Assembly: GCA_019633425.1 (NCBI GenBank)
Contig: WSUB01000284.1
Location: forward strand, 1 to 34,861
Length of the DNA: 34,861 nt
From: Tulasnella sp. 424
Lineage: Eukaryota; Basidiomycota; Agaricomycetes; Cantharellales; Tulasnellaceae
Direction of reading: 5' to 3'
Shown: in pieces, positions 10,151-22,002 of the stretch
Position numbering within the stretch: the first letter of the stretch is position 1
How the letters are laid out: each line of letters opens with the position of its first letter
Made by a program: the position numbers and the translations under genes
The notes under the pieces: model-generated
The model's input: the letters and a program-made list of their open reading frames with translations, nothing else
What the model was told of the DNA's origin: nothing
The model's database searches: none

Positions 10151-11841
10151 TCACCTTTCGCCATTCAACACTCGTAACAAAGTAGCTATCACAAGCAGCG
10201 TAATGAACTCGACCAAGAGGTGACGCCAAATCAACCACATTCTCAATAATCGTGGTTGACCACTTCCCCCTTCCTTTAATCGACCTTTTGAATGAATAAC
10301 CTCCGGTGCATAAATGATGAGCAACTATACAAGACACGGTGTACGAATCGTAATTACGCACAACTCGTCTTTCCCCTGGGTTCTTCTTTTGATATGCTTC
10401 TGGGTCATTAGCAAGCCATAAACCTGCTCCGTTAGTAAAAGGGATGATGGGGGTCTCTGGAGTGAATGTAGCATTAGAGTAAACTGTACCATCACCAAGC
10501 ATCCCACAACCAACCTGTGTTACCATTCCTCCAGAGGCACGTTGCTTCACCAATATTTGACACTCGACACATGAGGAACTGGAAAGGGCGACTGTCTGCA
10601 AGCGCTGACTCTAACGTTTCAGAGTCTACCGTCGTGAGGTAACCAAAACTGGGATAGAAAGCAATCAAGAAAAGCGGGGTGGGGAGTCTCTGGAGCCTGA
10701 TAGACCTTTCTGGATGGAGCCCCGACCGACATCTGGGTTCGGTTGGTGCCAGTGAATGGCCAATGTAAAGTCGTGAACTTTAAGTAAGCGACTCACGTGA
10801 TATAGAGTTAAGTTTGTATTAAGTAGTCAAGTGTAGTCTTCTGGGTTGATCGCACACGAGGTGTTTCAGTGGCCGAAAGACTAGATTATTGATTGAATGC
10901 CCAGACGATACAACTATCCTACTGATATTTATACACGAGGTGGAATAGTGGTATGGTCCGGCTAGGCGAGAATTGTAGCGACATTAGTGGGAGATTCATA
11001 AGAGAATAAGGTAAGCGAGATTCAAGCGGACTCGGAGCAGCCAGGCGTTGGTTAGCGAGAAAGATTTGGAAGGTTCTAGAGGTAAAGGAAGTGTTAGCGA
11101 ACGGGTAGAACGGCAAGAACAGAGATAACCGTGAGGCTAAGACTTCATCCCTACAGCCAACCACAAGTATGGGGGTCCGCCCTAGGTAGCAGGATGCAGG
11201 TGATTTTAACTGATTGGTATGAGAGGAAAGATAAATACCTACAGTGCATTCAAGAAATTTTGAACTTGAATGAGAACCGACGCGAAAGCGAAGCGCTTTT
11301 CCGGCATCTTTCGTTAGACTGAGAACTGTGTCCGCTGGCTGGATATAAAGATAATAGGGGGTTTCGTCTCCAGTTACAATAGCTTTAAAAAATCCCCACT
11401 CGAGGTATTCTTTCTTCTCATTTTCCCTGTGGGACAGAGCTGGCTCATTCTGTGTTCTTGAGCAGGGCGTGAGCTCCCCGAGGACGCCGAATCAGGACCG
11501 AAAACATACTTTGTCTTGTATTGATCGTCCAAAGGCGAGCGCCGACCAACCAGCGCTGCCTGGAGCTTGGGCCAGTTTTCTTGTATTTCTTGTGGGATAT
11601 AGGAGTACCACACAAGGGCCTCATTTGAGAAATACATTGACGCAAAGTCGGCCATCCAATCCGGGTCTCGGAGCTTTCCTTCTTTCCATGCCGCAGTGCG
11701 GACAGTTCTGATGAACGCGTCGCATTCATTCCAGCCTTCACCTCTGGAAAGTTCAACTATGGTGTAAAAGAGCAGTTGGATTCAACCTGCGGTCTAGCTC
11801 GTTTGAGTGGGAAGACGCGCACTGTTCTGTGTGGTTGCCAT
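10151..11841 (-). CDS. G4: divergent gag-like family member, exon joins partly unresolved
   Basis: The start at 11841 gives MATTQN spliced to IELSRGEGWNECDAF at 11756. The gag-like block follows: AAWKEGKLRDPDWMADF, ALVWYSYIPQ and LQAALVGRRSP. An intron beginning GTATGTTTTC and ending CCCACAG leads to EWGFFKAIVTGDETPYYLY, the counterpart of the RISGDRKSMYIS block. Later blocks align with G1: TLAIHW (about 10750), FGYLTTVDSETL then RPFQFLMCRVS (about 10540-10640), and GLWLANDPEAYQKKNP (about 10385-10425). A last exon could run to a stop at 10151 and would add a longer, hydrophobic C-terminus. I could not close the phase between exons 3 and 5 (about 10650-11240), so it may be intact with an extra exon, or decayed. 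Confidence 0.62.
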
Positions 11842-12219
11842 GGCGGATTGGGAGGTACAGCTGGGAAGAGGTGAACTGATTAGCGTTAGCGCTAACCTCC
11901 CTATTTAGCATGAATGCTGTCGAAGAGCTGCTGGAGTTAAAAAAAAACCTCACATAGATCAGTGACACCGGTAGAGCTTTTAGGATAGGGAAAGGGTTCG
12001 GTCGACCGGATGGCAGGCACAGGCGTGGCTAACGGCGACACTCTGTCCTGTCACATTCGGGGTTCATTCATGATTTAGTGGGTGTCCACACGGCGCCGTC
12101 ACCTAGCGTTCGGTTGTACGAAGAAATTGACACAGTAACGAATACACTTTCTCTTTACTCTCGAGAGCGCAAAATATTAGGTAGGTGTGGGTAGTACCAG
12201 TCAGCAGCTATCTTTGGTC
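11842..12219. other. Spacer upstream of G4
   Basis: No gene or repeat that I can assign. It presumably holds the G4 promoter. Confidence 0.4.
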
Positions 12220-13333
12220 TGACATCCTCCTGGAGCGCTACCCTCTCCTTCCTCCTTCACCCACTCAACCACATCCTGCAAGCCACCTACTTGCCAGATC
12301 CCAGATAGCACCTTAGTCGCGACCTCTCGCTCTCAAATTTTATCATTCCCAGCTCGGATTCGCTCTGTGTGGCTCGTCATGTCTCGATGTGTCGATATGC
12401 GACTGCACCTTTTACTCCATGGGTAGTCGCCCAGGGGGAGCACGTGGATCCCGGCCGCAGCGCAAGTTATGGCGTTCCGATGGAGTCGTTGATGAGAAAA
12501 CTAGCGTCAATGGATGTTATGACCTGTCCGAGAAAGAAGAGTGATGAGGAACAGCGCGCCGAACAGGCAGAAAGACCAACAAACGTACCTCCGCGTTGGC
12601 CCTTGGACTTGTCAGCCCACAAATTTTGCTTCAACGCGTCAGGACCCCCTTTAGCAAACATCGACGTGCAGATAGTCTCTTATAACAAGTCTACCGTCAT
12701 GGGAACAGTCAGAGCTTCGACTCCAAGTAGAAAACCCCTTGGGAGTGGTACGCGTCCGATCTCACGGAGATCAATGCTCTTCAATCCAAGCATGTGTCAC
12801 GTCCGTGTATTTGCGAGGCTGCGAAGTAATGGTAACCAATTGAAATCCAAACGAATTTAATTCTACGATACCAACAGCGCAAAAGGTTTCTGCTCCAAGT
12901 TCCGGAAGCCGTCGGGGCGGTGGTGTACGCTGAGCTTTTGCTTGTTTCTGGGGTTTCGCATTTCAGGATCGAAAGCGACCTCGAAGAATGAGCCTGAAAT
13001 CGAATGGATACTTACGTCTCCGCGTTTCCCAATGTGCATCCTTCCAGTATTGGATAAGGTAAAAGCCTTTAGATGTCGAACTCGAACGCACTCCACCATG
13101 ACTCCCAACAAAGTACGCGGAAGTAGTGACAATCATCAAGAGTCATATCGTATTCTATAATCTCTACTGTGTCCTAATACAAGTCATGAAGCTGAAGAGA
13201 GTGAACCTCGGTTCCCTACTCTGAGTGAGCGCAAGTGAAAGACAGTGCCTCTTAGTTCGTTCACGTTTACATTGGTCACGGCGAGGACGTCGTTCATGTT
13301 CACAGTAATGATAGGGTCTTTGCTATCGTTCAT
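12220..13333 (-). pseudogene. H3: HAD-like copy with catalytic aspartates replaced
   Basis: This is a paralogue of H1. Motif I reads VNMNDVLA (about 13280-13305), with both usual nucleophile/acid Asp residues changed to Asn. The motif IV-like segment reads FLINDSI (about 12480-12500), again Asp to Asn. The first donor (GTAAGA in H1) is CTAAGA here, and the second exon needs a frameshift to keep DMTLDD. The YWKDAHWETR exon with a GTAAGT donor is kept near 13005-13050. Downstream frames (YTDVTHAW) still match H1. An active enzyme is very unlikely. Confidence 0.78.
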
Positions 13334-13623
13334 GGCTTTGATAGAATTATATATAGCCTTTTAGTCACTGTGGAGTCGAACTAGCGGCTGGAAATGGTCG
13401 TTCTTACACTTTTTGCGGGTAACCGAACGACCGGATCTGGAGGGACGGGGAAACTAGATGACCAAATGTTACAACGTTAACGCCAGGGGGAACAGATATA
13501 CGTGCTCATTCTAATTACGCTAGATGAAATCTATCATTGTTTATATTCATGCACATCGGATCTACGATTCCAAAACAAACTACCAGCTAGGAAACGAGCT
13601 AGGCGTCGCCACACCCCCGCCCA

Positions 13624-13720
13624 GGAAGCATAGTGAAACGCTACTACCTCGAAAACGCGTCGTCCCAAGCCGCAGGGAGACGCGTAGTCGGGGTAGTAGC
13701 TAGGCACTACACCACCAAGT
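13624..13720. repeat. Palindromic repeat unit a
   Basis: It begins ggaagcatagtg and has a ctactacc arm mirrored by ggggtagta about 60 bases on, ending cactacaccacc. It is related to the units at 13831-13918 and 13937-14025. Confidence 0.65.
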
Positions 13721-13830
13721 CGAGTTTGCGGGACATTCTCCTTCTCCACTCGAAAGGGTCGCGTCGATCAAATGTCCAAACAGAGTAAGAAGCGCGTGAC
13801 GTCACGCCGCCCTCCTCACACACCCGGCCG

Positions 13831-13918
13831 AGAAGCCCATTGACACGCTACTACCAAGACCGCAGTCGAGAAGTAGAACCGACGCGAGCTAGGTAGTAAT
13901 GAGGCAATGAACCACTGA
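13831..13918. repeat. Palindromic repeat unit c, most diverged
   Basis: It has gagaagcccattg, a gctactacc arm and a ggtagtaatgag arm followed by gaaccact. The pairing arms match those of the other two units, but the outer bases are degraded. Confidence 0.55.
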
Positions 13919-13936
13919 GACGGGTGTACGAGGTCC

Positions 13937-14025
13937 AAGAAGCATAGTGTCGCGCTACTACCCTGACGCGCCGTTGACCGAGGGTCGCAGACACGGCGGG
14001 GTAGTAATGGGACACTACACCACTT
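13937..14025. repeat. Palindromic repeat unit b, best preserved stem
   Basis: The arm atagtgtcgcgctactaccc pairs with ggggtagtaatgggacacta, interrupted by only a few mismatches, around a loop of about 40 bases. A foldback element or a hairpin transcript is possible. Confidence 0.65.
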
Positions 14026-14446
14026 GGAAGGGCAGGGGAAAGTGGAAGTAGCAGTAGACTAACATAAGAGGGGAGGAAGAAGAGGTGATGCGGTGGAAGA
14101 GGTGAGAGATGAGAGGGGATGGCCATGGGGAACGAAAACGCTTTTGAAAGCGTCGCTCTTTTATACGTTTCTTTCCTTCTCCGACCGGTTTTCCGCTGCC
14201 TGTGACGTGTCATTCTTTCAATATATTCTATTCCAGCCTTGAGTAGACTCCAACTCTCCCCAAAATAGCTCCCTCAACGGACTCTTTTCTCTTATCTATA
14301 TTGGGGCGATTGAATTGGGGCCTTGTTGTCAGCTGCGGTCAATATCACGAGCCTCGCCTTGTCCCAGGATTGACGGAAAACATATACGTAAAATGATGTC
14401 ACTCTTGTTTACAGTCGAGAACAGTATAGAGGAAGTTTCCTCCCCT

Positions 14447-14453
14447 CCCCTGA
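14447..14453. repeat. Left 7-bp target-site duplication of the KDZ element (cccctga)
   Basis: The identical heptamer lies at 30575-30581, directly outside the opposite terminus. Confidence 0.88.
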
Positions 14454-14825
14454 GAGCCGTACTGGACGACCTCCCCCAAGGACGACCGTATAACCGGGGC
14501 TCTCCACCCAGGGGGGGTCCGTATTATTTTCGGCAGCTACCTGGGGTGAGGGGGCAGTGGAGGATCGAGCAACCGCGGTCTCTGGCTGTTGTCGAAAGGA
14601 GTGTGGCGTCGACATGGGCGTGCGGGAAGCGTAAGAGAAGCTTCGCACACCCCGGGGTTTCAAGTTAGACTCACCCTGGGGTTGAAAGGTCAAAGTAAAG
14701 ATCAGGGAGCGAGGTTTGGGAGATGGGGATGGGGGAAGCAAGGACATGCGGATCTGGGGGTGGGGGAAACATAAGTGGAGCTGAGCACACCGGGGAGAGG
14801 TTTGGGTGAGATTCACCCTGGGGTC
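14454..14825 (+). repeat. Left terminal inverted repeat of the KDZ element
   Basis: It aligns to the reverse complement of 30202-30574 over its whole length, with scattered substitutions and a 1-base length difference. Similarity stops sharply after the ctggggtc at 14818-14825. The open frames read across both copies are mirror images and are not genes. Confidence 0.93.
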
Positions 14826-15430
14826 ACGAAATTAGAGGCAGGATAAGGGGAGAGGAGATTGAGGATGGGGGATGGGAGCATGTGCTGGAGGCACGAACCT
14901 ATACCCCGGGTTCCGACCGCTCTTTCAACCTGGGGGTGGCTCGTCGAGAGCTACCCGGGGGAGAAGCTTTAAAAAGGTATCCTAAGCGAATGTACTGGCT
15001 AGATGTGGACTATAGATAGAGCAATGGTTATGTACCCCAGGGGCAAGCCTCTAAAGAGCACCTGGTGTGACGGCCAGAACGGTAGCCGGAGGGGGCTACG
15101 GCCTGAAAGGCAACATATAACCCGCAAAGAGGGGTTTGAATCAGCACCTCGGGTGAAGGGGTAAGGAATCAGGGAGCATCCCGGGGGGCAGGAGTACGAT
15201 AAGTTCGCGTTAGGGAATAACTAATTGCGCTTGAGAGAAGGACGGCGGTGAAAATGTAATCGTTCGTTAAGACATACCAGGAAAGGGAAAACGCGGCTCC
15301 TTAGGGCGCCAAAAGCACAGGATTGACTATCTAAATAGAGGATTTAAACTAAGATTCCATCCAGTGCAATGTGGAAAGCCGTCGACGCGCGAAACCGGCC
15401 CAGCCCCGTGTGTCCAGCCGTAACGTGCAC
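14826..15430. other. Left subterminal region of the KDZ element with ACCCCGGG-type motifs
   Basis: This is noncoding sequence between the inverted repeat and the stop codon of the RG-tailed gene. It carries short GC palindrome-like motifs such as accccgggttcc (about 14903), acctgggggtgg (about 14928), acccgggggaga (about 14953) and accccaggggc (about 15034). Similar motifs lie inside both inverted repeats and in the right subterminal region. Confidence 0.7.
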
Positions 15431-18400
15431 CTAACTGCCTCTTCCTCTGCCAGCACCCCTTCCCCTACCTCTTCCCCTACCTGATGGCTGACCTGATGCG
15501 CCTCCTCGACTACCTGAACCTCCTCTACCCTTCGCAGGAGTTTTCTTCTTTGCTCCGCTAGCTGCAACAGGTGTCGCTGCCTGAGTCGCGTTCGCCGTGG
15601 ACTCGGAGGTTGACTGCTTGGGTAATAGTCGAGATCTTAGAGCTCGCCCAGGTTGCTGGGCTTCATCGACGGATACTGGTTCTACCTCTCGAGTTCTTCT
15701 CTTTTTGGCGGGAGGAATCACGGCTTCTTCCAATGCTCTCACAGCTGGTACGTGGACGTGAGCTGAAGGCGGTTGCTCATTTATGCCGGTTTCGTTGAAG
15801 TCTTGCGAGGGTTGGACTCCAACTGGGTGGTTTGCGGGCGGATCTTCGAAGACATGGTCTTCGTCCTCAGGAGGAACAATGGATTGGTCGGTCTTGGACG
15901 ATAGAACTGGCACGGGGGTCTGCGGGTCATGGAAACGTGTAACTTCGGGAGCCGATGGAACAGTTTTCTCGTCGCCGGTAGCTGAGGGATCATTGCTATG
16001 AGGAGCTGGATGAGAGGAGCTATCCTCAGCGACAGAAACACGAATCAGATGGACCGTTTTCAAAACTGACCCATAGAGACATCAACTGATTCCACGGGGT
16101 TGGAACTTTCCGGATTCCCGATGACTTGACACTCCATCTCCCACTTGCTGATCCAGTGGGGAACAGTGTCTAAAGGCATTACGATTGGGTTCTGGACGGG
16201 ACCGATCTCACTCGACTCTACCAATCCTAAGTGATTAGCGACCAATTCAACTGTCGACGGGACGGAAAACTTACCTTCAACTGAGTTTCGAAGACTTTGG
16301 ACGGCTCTGCTTAGTGCACGCGCTTGTGTCTCATTCGCTTCTGCGCCTTGAGAAGAAAGAGGGAATCTGTCGTTCTCAATCTGAATGGCCCCGAGGAATA
16401 GAATGAGCAGGATATGACCACGCTCAATGAATGTAAGTTTGGACCACTCGAGCCCCTCCAGAAGGTTGATGAGAGCGTCTGAGACCACGGATTGCTTGTT
16501 CTTGATCTTGATAGGCCCTGGCGCACCGTTGGTACCGGGAGTCCACCAGGGACGTGCAGTGAAAGCGTATTCTAACAGAGAAGTTAGGTTCTTTGGGAGC
16601 GCCGGCCGCAGTTGATGGGTCGAAAACATCTATTGAAAGAGGACACTCATGTTTAGCGCAGGGTCGAAGCACAATTAGCATGGTAAAGCAAGGAGAAACG
16701 TACATCGGAGCGACGATGCACCAATGCTCGGGCCAAGCTACGACACCCAACCCCCCAAAAACTATCCAACTCCTTCCACATGGATGCCTTTGCTTCAAGC
16801 TGAGAACTTTCGATGTAAAGCTTTGCTACGCGTCCCAAAATAACTTTGAAATAACGGGCAAATGCAACAGCAGCGACGATCTCGACCAATCTGTCGCTTA
16901 GTGCCGACGTTCGAATGGTGTTTACTTCCTTTGTGGTGCCGTCTCGGATAAACCCGGTCGCCGCCATAAACACTGCAAGTCGCATCCCTTGTAGCAAGCT
17001 TATGTTAGCCTCAAGGACCGTGTCTTCTGAGGCGACTATGTCGTTGGTGAAGCGAGAAACGGTCTGCTCGAGGTGCAGGAAGAGGGCTTCGGCAGCTTCG
17101 GGGCTGATCGTGGACTGAACATACACAAACTTTGCTGAGGGTAGAGGCTTTTCGGGATCTGTGAGAAGCGCGATGATTTTAGAGATGTGGTGGGAGGGAT
17201 GGATGGTATTTAAGCCAAGGAACGGGAGGATTTTGACGTCGGGATGTGCCTAAAATGAAATATGTTCAGAAATTGCAAACCGCCGGTAGAGGAATACTGC
17301 AAACCTCGCCATTTTGTTCGCCCTGATACGCGCTCCAGAGTTGAAGAATAGAGAATGAGGAGTAAAGGCCCCCGGGGAGTTCGATATCGGGTTTGGTTCC
17401 CGAGATATCCCGGAACGGCATTGTACGTGACTGCTCTTCCGCATAAGTCATATTTCTTCCCCACACGTCCAGTCGATCCTTTATCTTTTTGAGAGTCAGT
17501 TTAAGGAGTGGTGAATGATCTGGCAGTCACATACCTCTGCCCAAAGATGGGCCACCCTTTCGTCCCCCGGTATGAAAAGCGGATGCGACAGTTCATCAGT
17601 TCCAATATCGGGAACTGACTTGGTCCTAGGCCTTGTTCGCTTGACTGGTCTGTCAGGAGCGCTTGTAATGGGCTGGGATTCTTGTGGCGTAGGCCTGGCC
17701 GGCACGAACGGAGGTTTCGTGGAGTTGGATGAAGTCGGAGGGGGAGATTCGATACGTAAAGGCCGTCTCTTGCCGGACATTTTTGGCTTGGGTGCCCCAC
17801 CAGTATTGAGCGCATCTTCCAGGTCGGCCACGTCTGCTTCTTGCATTATTTCGGCCAGATCCTCAAGGTCCTCTTCTCCGCTTTCGTCAAAGTCTGTCTT
17901 GTCCCGTTTTCTCTTTCTGGAATCGGTTGGCAGCTTCTCTTGACGGCGCTTGGTGAGATTAGTTCTTGCCGCAACAGCTGCTGCATGATGAACGTTTGGG
18001 TCGGGAGGTGGTGCCGGTGCGGGGAGGTTGGAATGACGAGACTCTAGCCTAAACCGAAAGCGTTCCTCCTCCGAGAGTTTACCGTTATAGCTCTCGATCA
18101 AAAAGAAGAACAGGGCTTTGACACGACTGTCTGTCATCGCTCCTGGCTTTTGGAACTGTAGGCGCTGGCCAGGGATGTCGGGATCCATCGGCATCCTGAG
18201 AGGGTCGATATACAGATGAGCAGACTTTATTAACTTGTCCCAAGTTGGTCGGAAGTCATGAAGCGTGTCTATAGTTTTTTTCGGTAATCCATTAGGTAAG
18301 CTCTACCAATCACGACCAACGGACTTACGGATTGACGAGATGAAAAAATCTGAAATTGCCTTCGCCATTTTCGGGGACGTCTTCATTTCAGATACCTCGG

Positions 18401-21400
18401 GATTGAATGGTGGAATGTAGCTCTGTCGCAACGGTAGTTGTTTCTTGACCCTTCCCTTCGAGCCGTTTACAGTGGGGAAATCGTCGCCGGTACCGTCTTT
18501 TACAGTCTCGACGGGCACACCAATTACCGCTTCGCTCACATCACCTATCGGATTATTGACCGTAAGCGAGTGATTAAATGATAGTCGGAGCACTGCAAAG
18601 CAAACATACCTCCAAATCTGTTTACAGCGTACGTCAAGTAGTCGGTTCTCACTCGTGCCCCTAAGCCAGCCGTAGCCGACAGAAACACAGTCTGCTCAGC
18701 ATCCTTACGAGCAAACTCCTGACTGTAGAGGGGCAATGTATTAACAGTGAGGTCAAGGTATGATATAGGCGACACTTACGAAACACACTTACATGACGAT
18801 GGGGACGTTGCAGCTTCCTCGAGACGAAGCAAGGAGCACAAAATGCATGTTCGCTCGGTCAGCAAGCGTATTGAGAAGGTCAACAACATAAGGGAGAGAG
18901 GCGTCCACGAGGCATTGTCTAGGCGAAAGAGATGCAAGAGTTAGGTCAGTGTTAGCCGGGAGATGTGCGTCGAGGACTGACTCTTCCTCGATTGTTTTGG
19001 GCTTGTGTATTGCCTTCGCTCGCCTGGTCCAGATTTGCTTGACGCTCTCATCCAAATCTCCAAACCTATCGCTCCTGACACTCTGGACTACTTGTAGACG
19101 ATAATGGGTAGCCTCCTGTGGTGTCGCCTTTGGATTCTTTGCAACCCATTGTTCCATCTCCAGCTCTATCTCGACGTCGCATTCAACTTTCCCTCCGGCC
19201 TCTGAACCTCCCCACAGATGATAGGCGATCTGTGCTCGTTTACGACCCAGGATCTCCAATAGCGTCGATAACGAAGTGCTGGCACCGAGCATACTGATTT
19301 TACCAACGCTCTCTTGGTAAAGGCGTTTCATCCGGCCTGCGTCCGACGTGAACTTATTGCGGAATCTCTACATGATTCACAATTAGTTTATCAAGTTATT
19401 CGATCCGAACGCAAAATCGACAAACCGCGATATATTTCCCCTCTGCTTTCGTACCAAATTGCTCCCTTATTCTTCGCTTCTCGTGGCTTGGACTGCAGTC
19501 CGGAAAGCGGTTCAGAAGCTTTGCCATCGCCTCATCCGCGAGTGATTTTCGCTCGGCCTCATTGCTCTTAATCTCAACCTCGTCTCCTCTCTCTTCAGCG
19601 TCGTCCAACTTATCTTTGAGCATAGCGTATTGAAAGACTAGCGGCGCCCAGAAGACTCGGATTTCCCAGTCGAGTTTGCTATCCTTGTACCACATCTGAC
19701 CGAGTGCGGTCCGACAGGCAACGGGAATTGCTAAGAAAGCTCGATGCTCGTTGTCCATCATTGCCGCATATTTATCATCGTCCATATCTGTGGGGGTATT
19801 GGATCAGATCCCTCACACGGAAAATTTTGATTGAGGCACCCCACTTACCGCCTTTTCTCGCTTCGTACATCCATTTAGCTCTTACCGGAGCAGTGCTTCG
19901 AGGGTCAAGTTCAATCATCTCTTCGACTTCCCAAAGAATCACTCTCTCGTCGTTCTTGTCTTGGGACCATTTCCAGGGGTCGATAGCTGTCGGGTCGACA
20001 TAGCCGTCGGGGTACCAGTCTTCTTTCGAACCGTCGTCGTTGTCATCATTGTTATCGTCGTTGTTAATTGGCATGGCTACCGTGGCTGCCTTTATCTCGC
20101 TATCCTCAGTGCCCTTGTGTTCTTCTCCTGTGGGCTTGGGGGATTTATCGACTGCACCATCTGTTCCGTCACCCAATGACGGCGCCGGCGAATCGAGTGA
20201 TTCGTCCGTCAAATCCAAGTCGTCGATAGCTGGGAAACTTGCCGCTCGGAGTCGTTGACTAGCCGGATGAGCTTTCTCTAAGACTTTGCGAGAACCCAGA
20301 GGACTTGAGGGTGGCGTTGCCGCTCGGGATTGTGCGGTCTTGCTGAAGCTGATCCCCTGGTGACGGTTCTCGTCTTGGACCGGACTATTTGTATCGTGTT
20401 TTCCTTCTCCGGGCCGGGTGCTCTTGGAATTAGAGGATGCTTTTACGCCACGATACTGGTGATGATCCCGATCAGAATTTGGACTGCGGGGAATGAGAGC
20501 TTGGGATGGGAGGGGGGCATGTACGTTGGAAACGTCCTTGAATGGCCCCGAGCCGCCCAGAAGGGAGGGCTTTGCTTGAGTGCGTACTGGAGAGGCTTGG
20601 GCAAGCGGTGCAACTGCGTCGTCCGCAGCAAAAAGCTCTTCAATCGAGGCTGGGTTCTGCTTCTCGTCTCTCCTTGAAGTTGCAGCTATCACGCCAACAC
20701 CTGACACTGCAGGTAAGCCGGGATGCTTAACGCTGTCCAACACTGGCTGAGGCTGAGGCGGGCTTGACGCGTCGTGCTTGGTTGGTGGATTCGCCGCTGT
20801 TGTGATCGAATCCGACTGTGTCGAGAGTTTGGCGAGGCTGGCGCCGGGAACAGGTAAAGGAGGGGTCTTGGGATGAGAGGGTGCCTCTGCCGGCTTCGAA
20901 GGCTTCTTCGCGTTTATAGTTGAACGAAGAGATTTCATTAATCTGGCTAGCCTCCCACCTCCAATAGCTTCAGCTGCCTCCGCAATGCGTCTCCTTGCCC
21001 CGTCGGTGCCCAACGAGTTGAGAAGCAGGCCCAGTACTTGGTTGTCATCAGCTGCGTGGCGAATGGCTTCCGTCCATGTGTCGTCAGAGGGAGTCCACGA
21101 AGTGAGAACCGTTGCAGCGAAGTCTTCGTCCCATGAAAGGAGTAGCCTAGCCTCGACGGAAGGACCGTAATGGAAACCGGGAAGTGCAGTTGCAACCGTG
21201 GCAGGCTTAAGGCCATTGAGGTCCTCAAGTGCTGGGGGTATAGAGACGTTGGGAGGGATCAGTTGAAATTGAAAGAGTGGGTTAAGTGTAGGGACGAGAC
21301 GGGGGAAGGGAGAATTGTGTGTGCCGAGTGCCAGTCAGTTCAAAGTCAATGTAGCATTGCATGATAATCGCACACACCATCGGCAAGAGCCTCCTCAGCG

Positions 21401-21411
21401 TCGTCGCTCAT
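15431..21411 (-). CDS. KDZ-element cargo: large 13-exon protein of unknown function with RG-rich C-terminus
   Basis: Exons are 21411-21378, 21231-19849, 19787-19426, 19367-18982, 18918-18793, 18722-18610, 18544-18329, 18268-17535, 17484-17305, 17249-16704, 16629-16275, 16226-16071 and 15981-15431. They join to 1714 codons including the stop with all phases closing. The 63-nt intron 18981-18919 is optional, being in frame if retained. The first ~115 residues look folded, followed by a Ser/Pro/Ala-rich linker and a Trp-rich block (WYPDGYVDP, DPWKW, about residue 395). Helical regions follow, including a QIWTRRAKAIHK stretch faintly like an HMG-type helix. There are basic and acidic tracts (RKRKRDK, EEDLEDLAEI), a long helical segment (exon 10), KKRR, and a Gly/Arg tail. 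The basic clusters suggest a nuclear protein. I recognise no catalytic domain and found no TET/JBP-type HxD motif. Function is unknown. Confidence 0.87.
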
Positions 21412-22002
21412 CGTTCAATAGAGTACGGTAAGTAGAAAATCAATACGAGAGTGGGATTGGGGGGAGGAAAAAATTGGATTCTCGTCCAGTGATGGGGAAG
21501 CGGGCACTCTTCACATTGTTAAATGAAAGAATTCACCCCAGGTACAGATCGGCGCACAACCTCAGACGATCTTGTTTGGCGAATGATGCAAAGAACGGCC
21601 CCTGGCTGCTTTCTTAACGTTGTTGCTTGTAGCCTGAGAGGTGTAGCGGGTGTCATTAAAAATAACCTAACCTTGTGTTGCGTGCAAACCTCTGTGCCAC
21701 AATATGAAAATCCACAACCCCAGGTTGCAGTTTCCTTGTCGAGATAGCGGTGGAACTCAATATTCAAGTTCCGATTCGGTTGTTACAGCCCACACTCCTT
21801 TTCTGGCCGACAACGTAAAATTCCACAAGGACCAAGTCTTTCATGTCGTACTTATTCACCCCACGAGGCTCTACTCAGCTCGATAGGTCAAGAGATATAA
21901 AGGGGGGGCATGTCTCTCAAGGACATCCCCATCGCGCTCTCACTCCCTTCCCATTCTCTCCCATCTTTTCCATACAGTATCGACTTTCAAGCTCCATCCT
22001 CC
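21412..22002. promoter_or_regulatory. Divergent promoter region between two KDZ cargo genes
   Basis: The 591 bp separate two head-to-head start codons. A TATA-like tataaa lies at 21896-21901, about 100 bp before the plus-strand ATG, followed by a C/T-rich stretch (21930-21975) typical of fungal start regions. No clear TATA box was found for the minus-strand gene. Shared regulation of the pair is an inference from the arrangement. Confidence 0.55.

Larger units (their letters stand above)
13334..14453. other. Gene-poor stretch with palindromic repeat units
   Basis: I see no gene here. The part 13334-13520 is H-type upstream flank. 13624-14025 carries the palindromic units listed separately. 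14040-14446 has no recognisable content before the KDZ insertion site. Confidence 0.55.

Noticed and set aside
14409..14816. 135-codon minus-strand open frame in the left KDZ terminus
   Set aside because: The same protein appears on the plus strand in the right terminus (30281-30625). It is a by-product of the inverted repeats, with no gene-like structure.
15431..21411. Possible TET/JBP dioxygenase in the large KDZ cargo gene
   Set aside because: TET/JBP genes are known KDZ companions, but I found no HxD plus distal His/Arg arrangement in the spliced protein. A sensitive profile search would be decisive.
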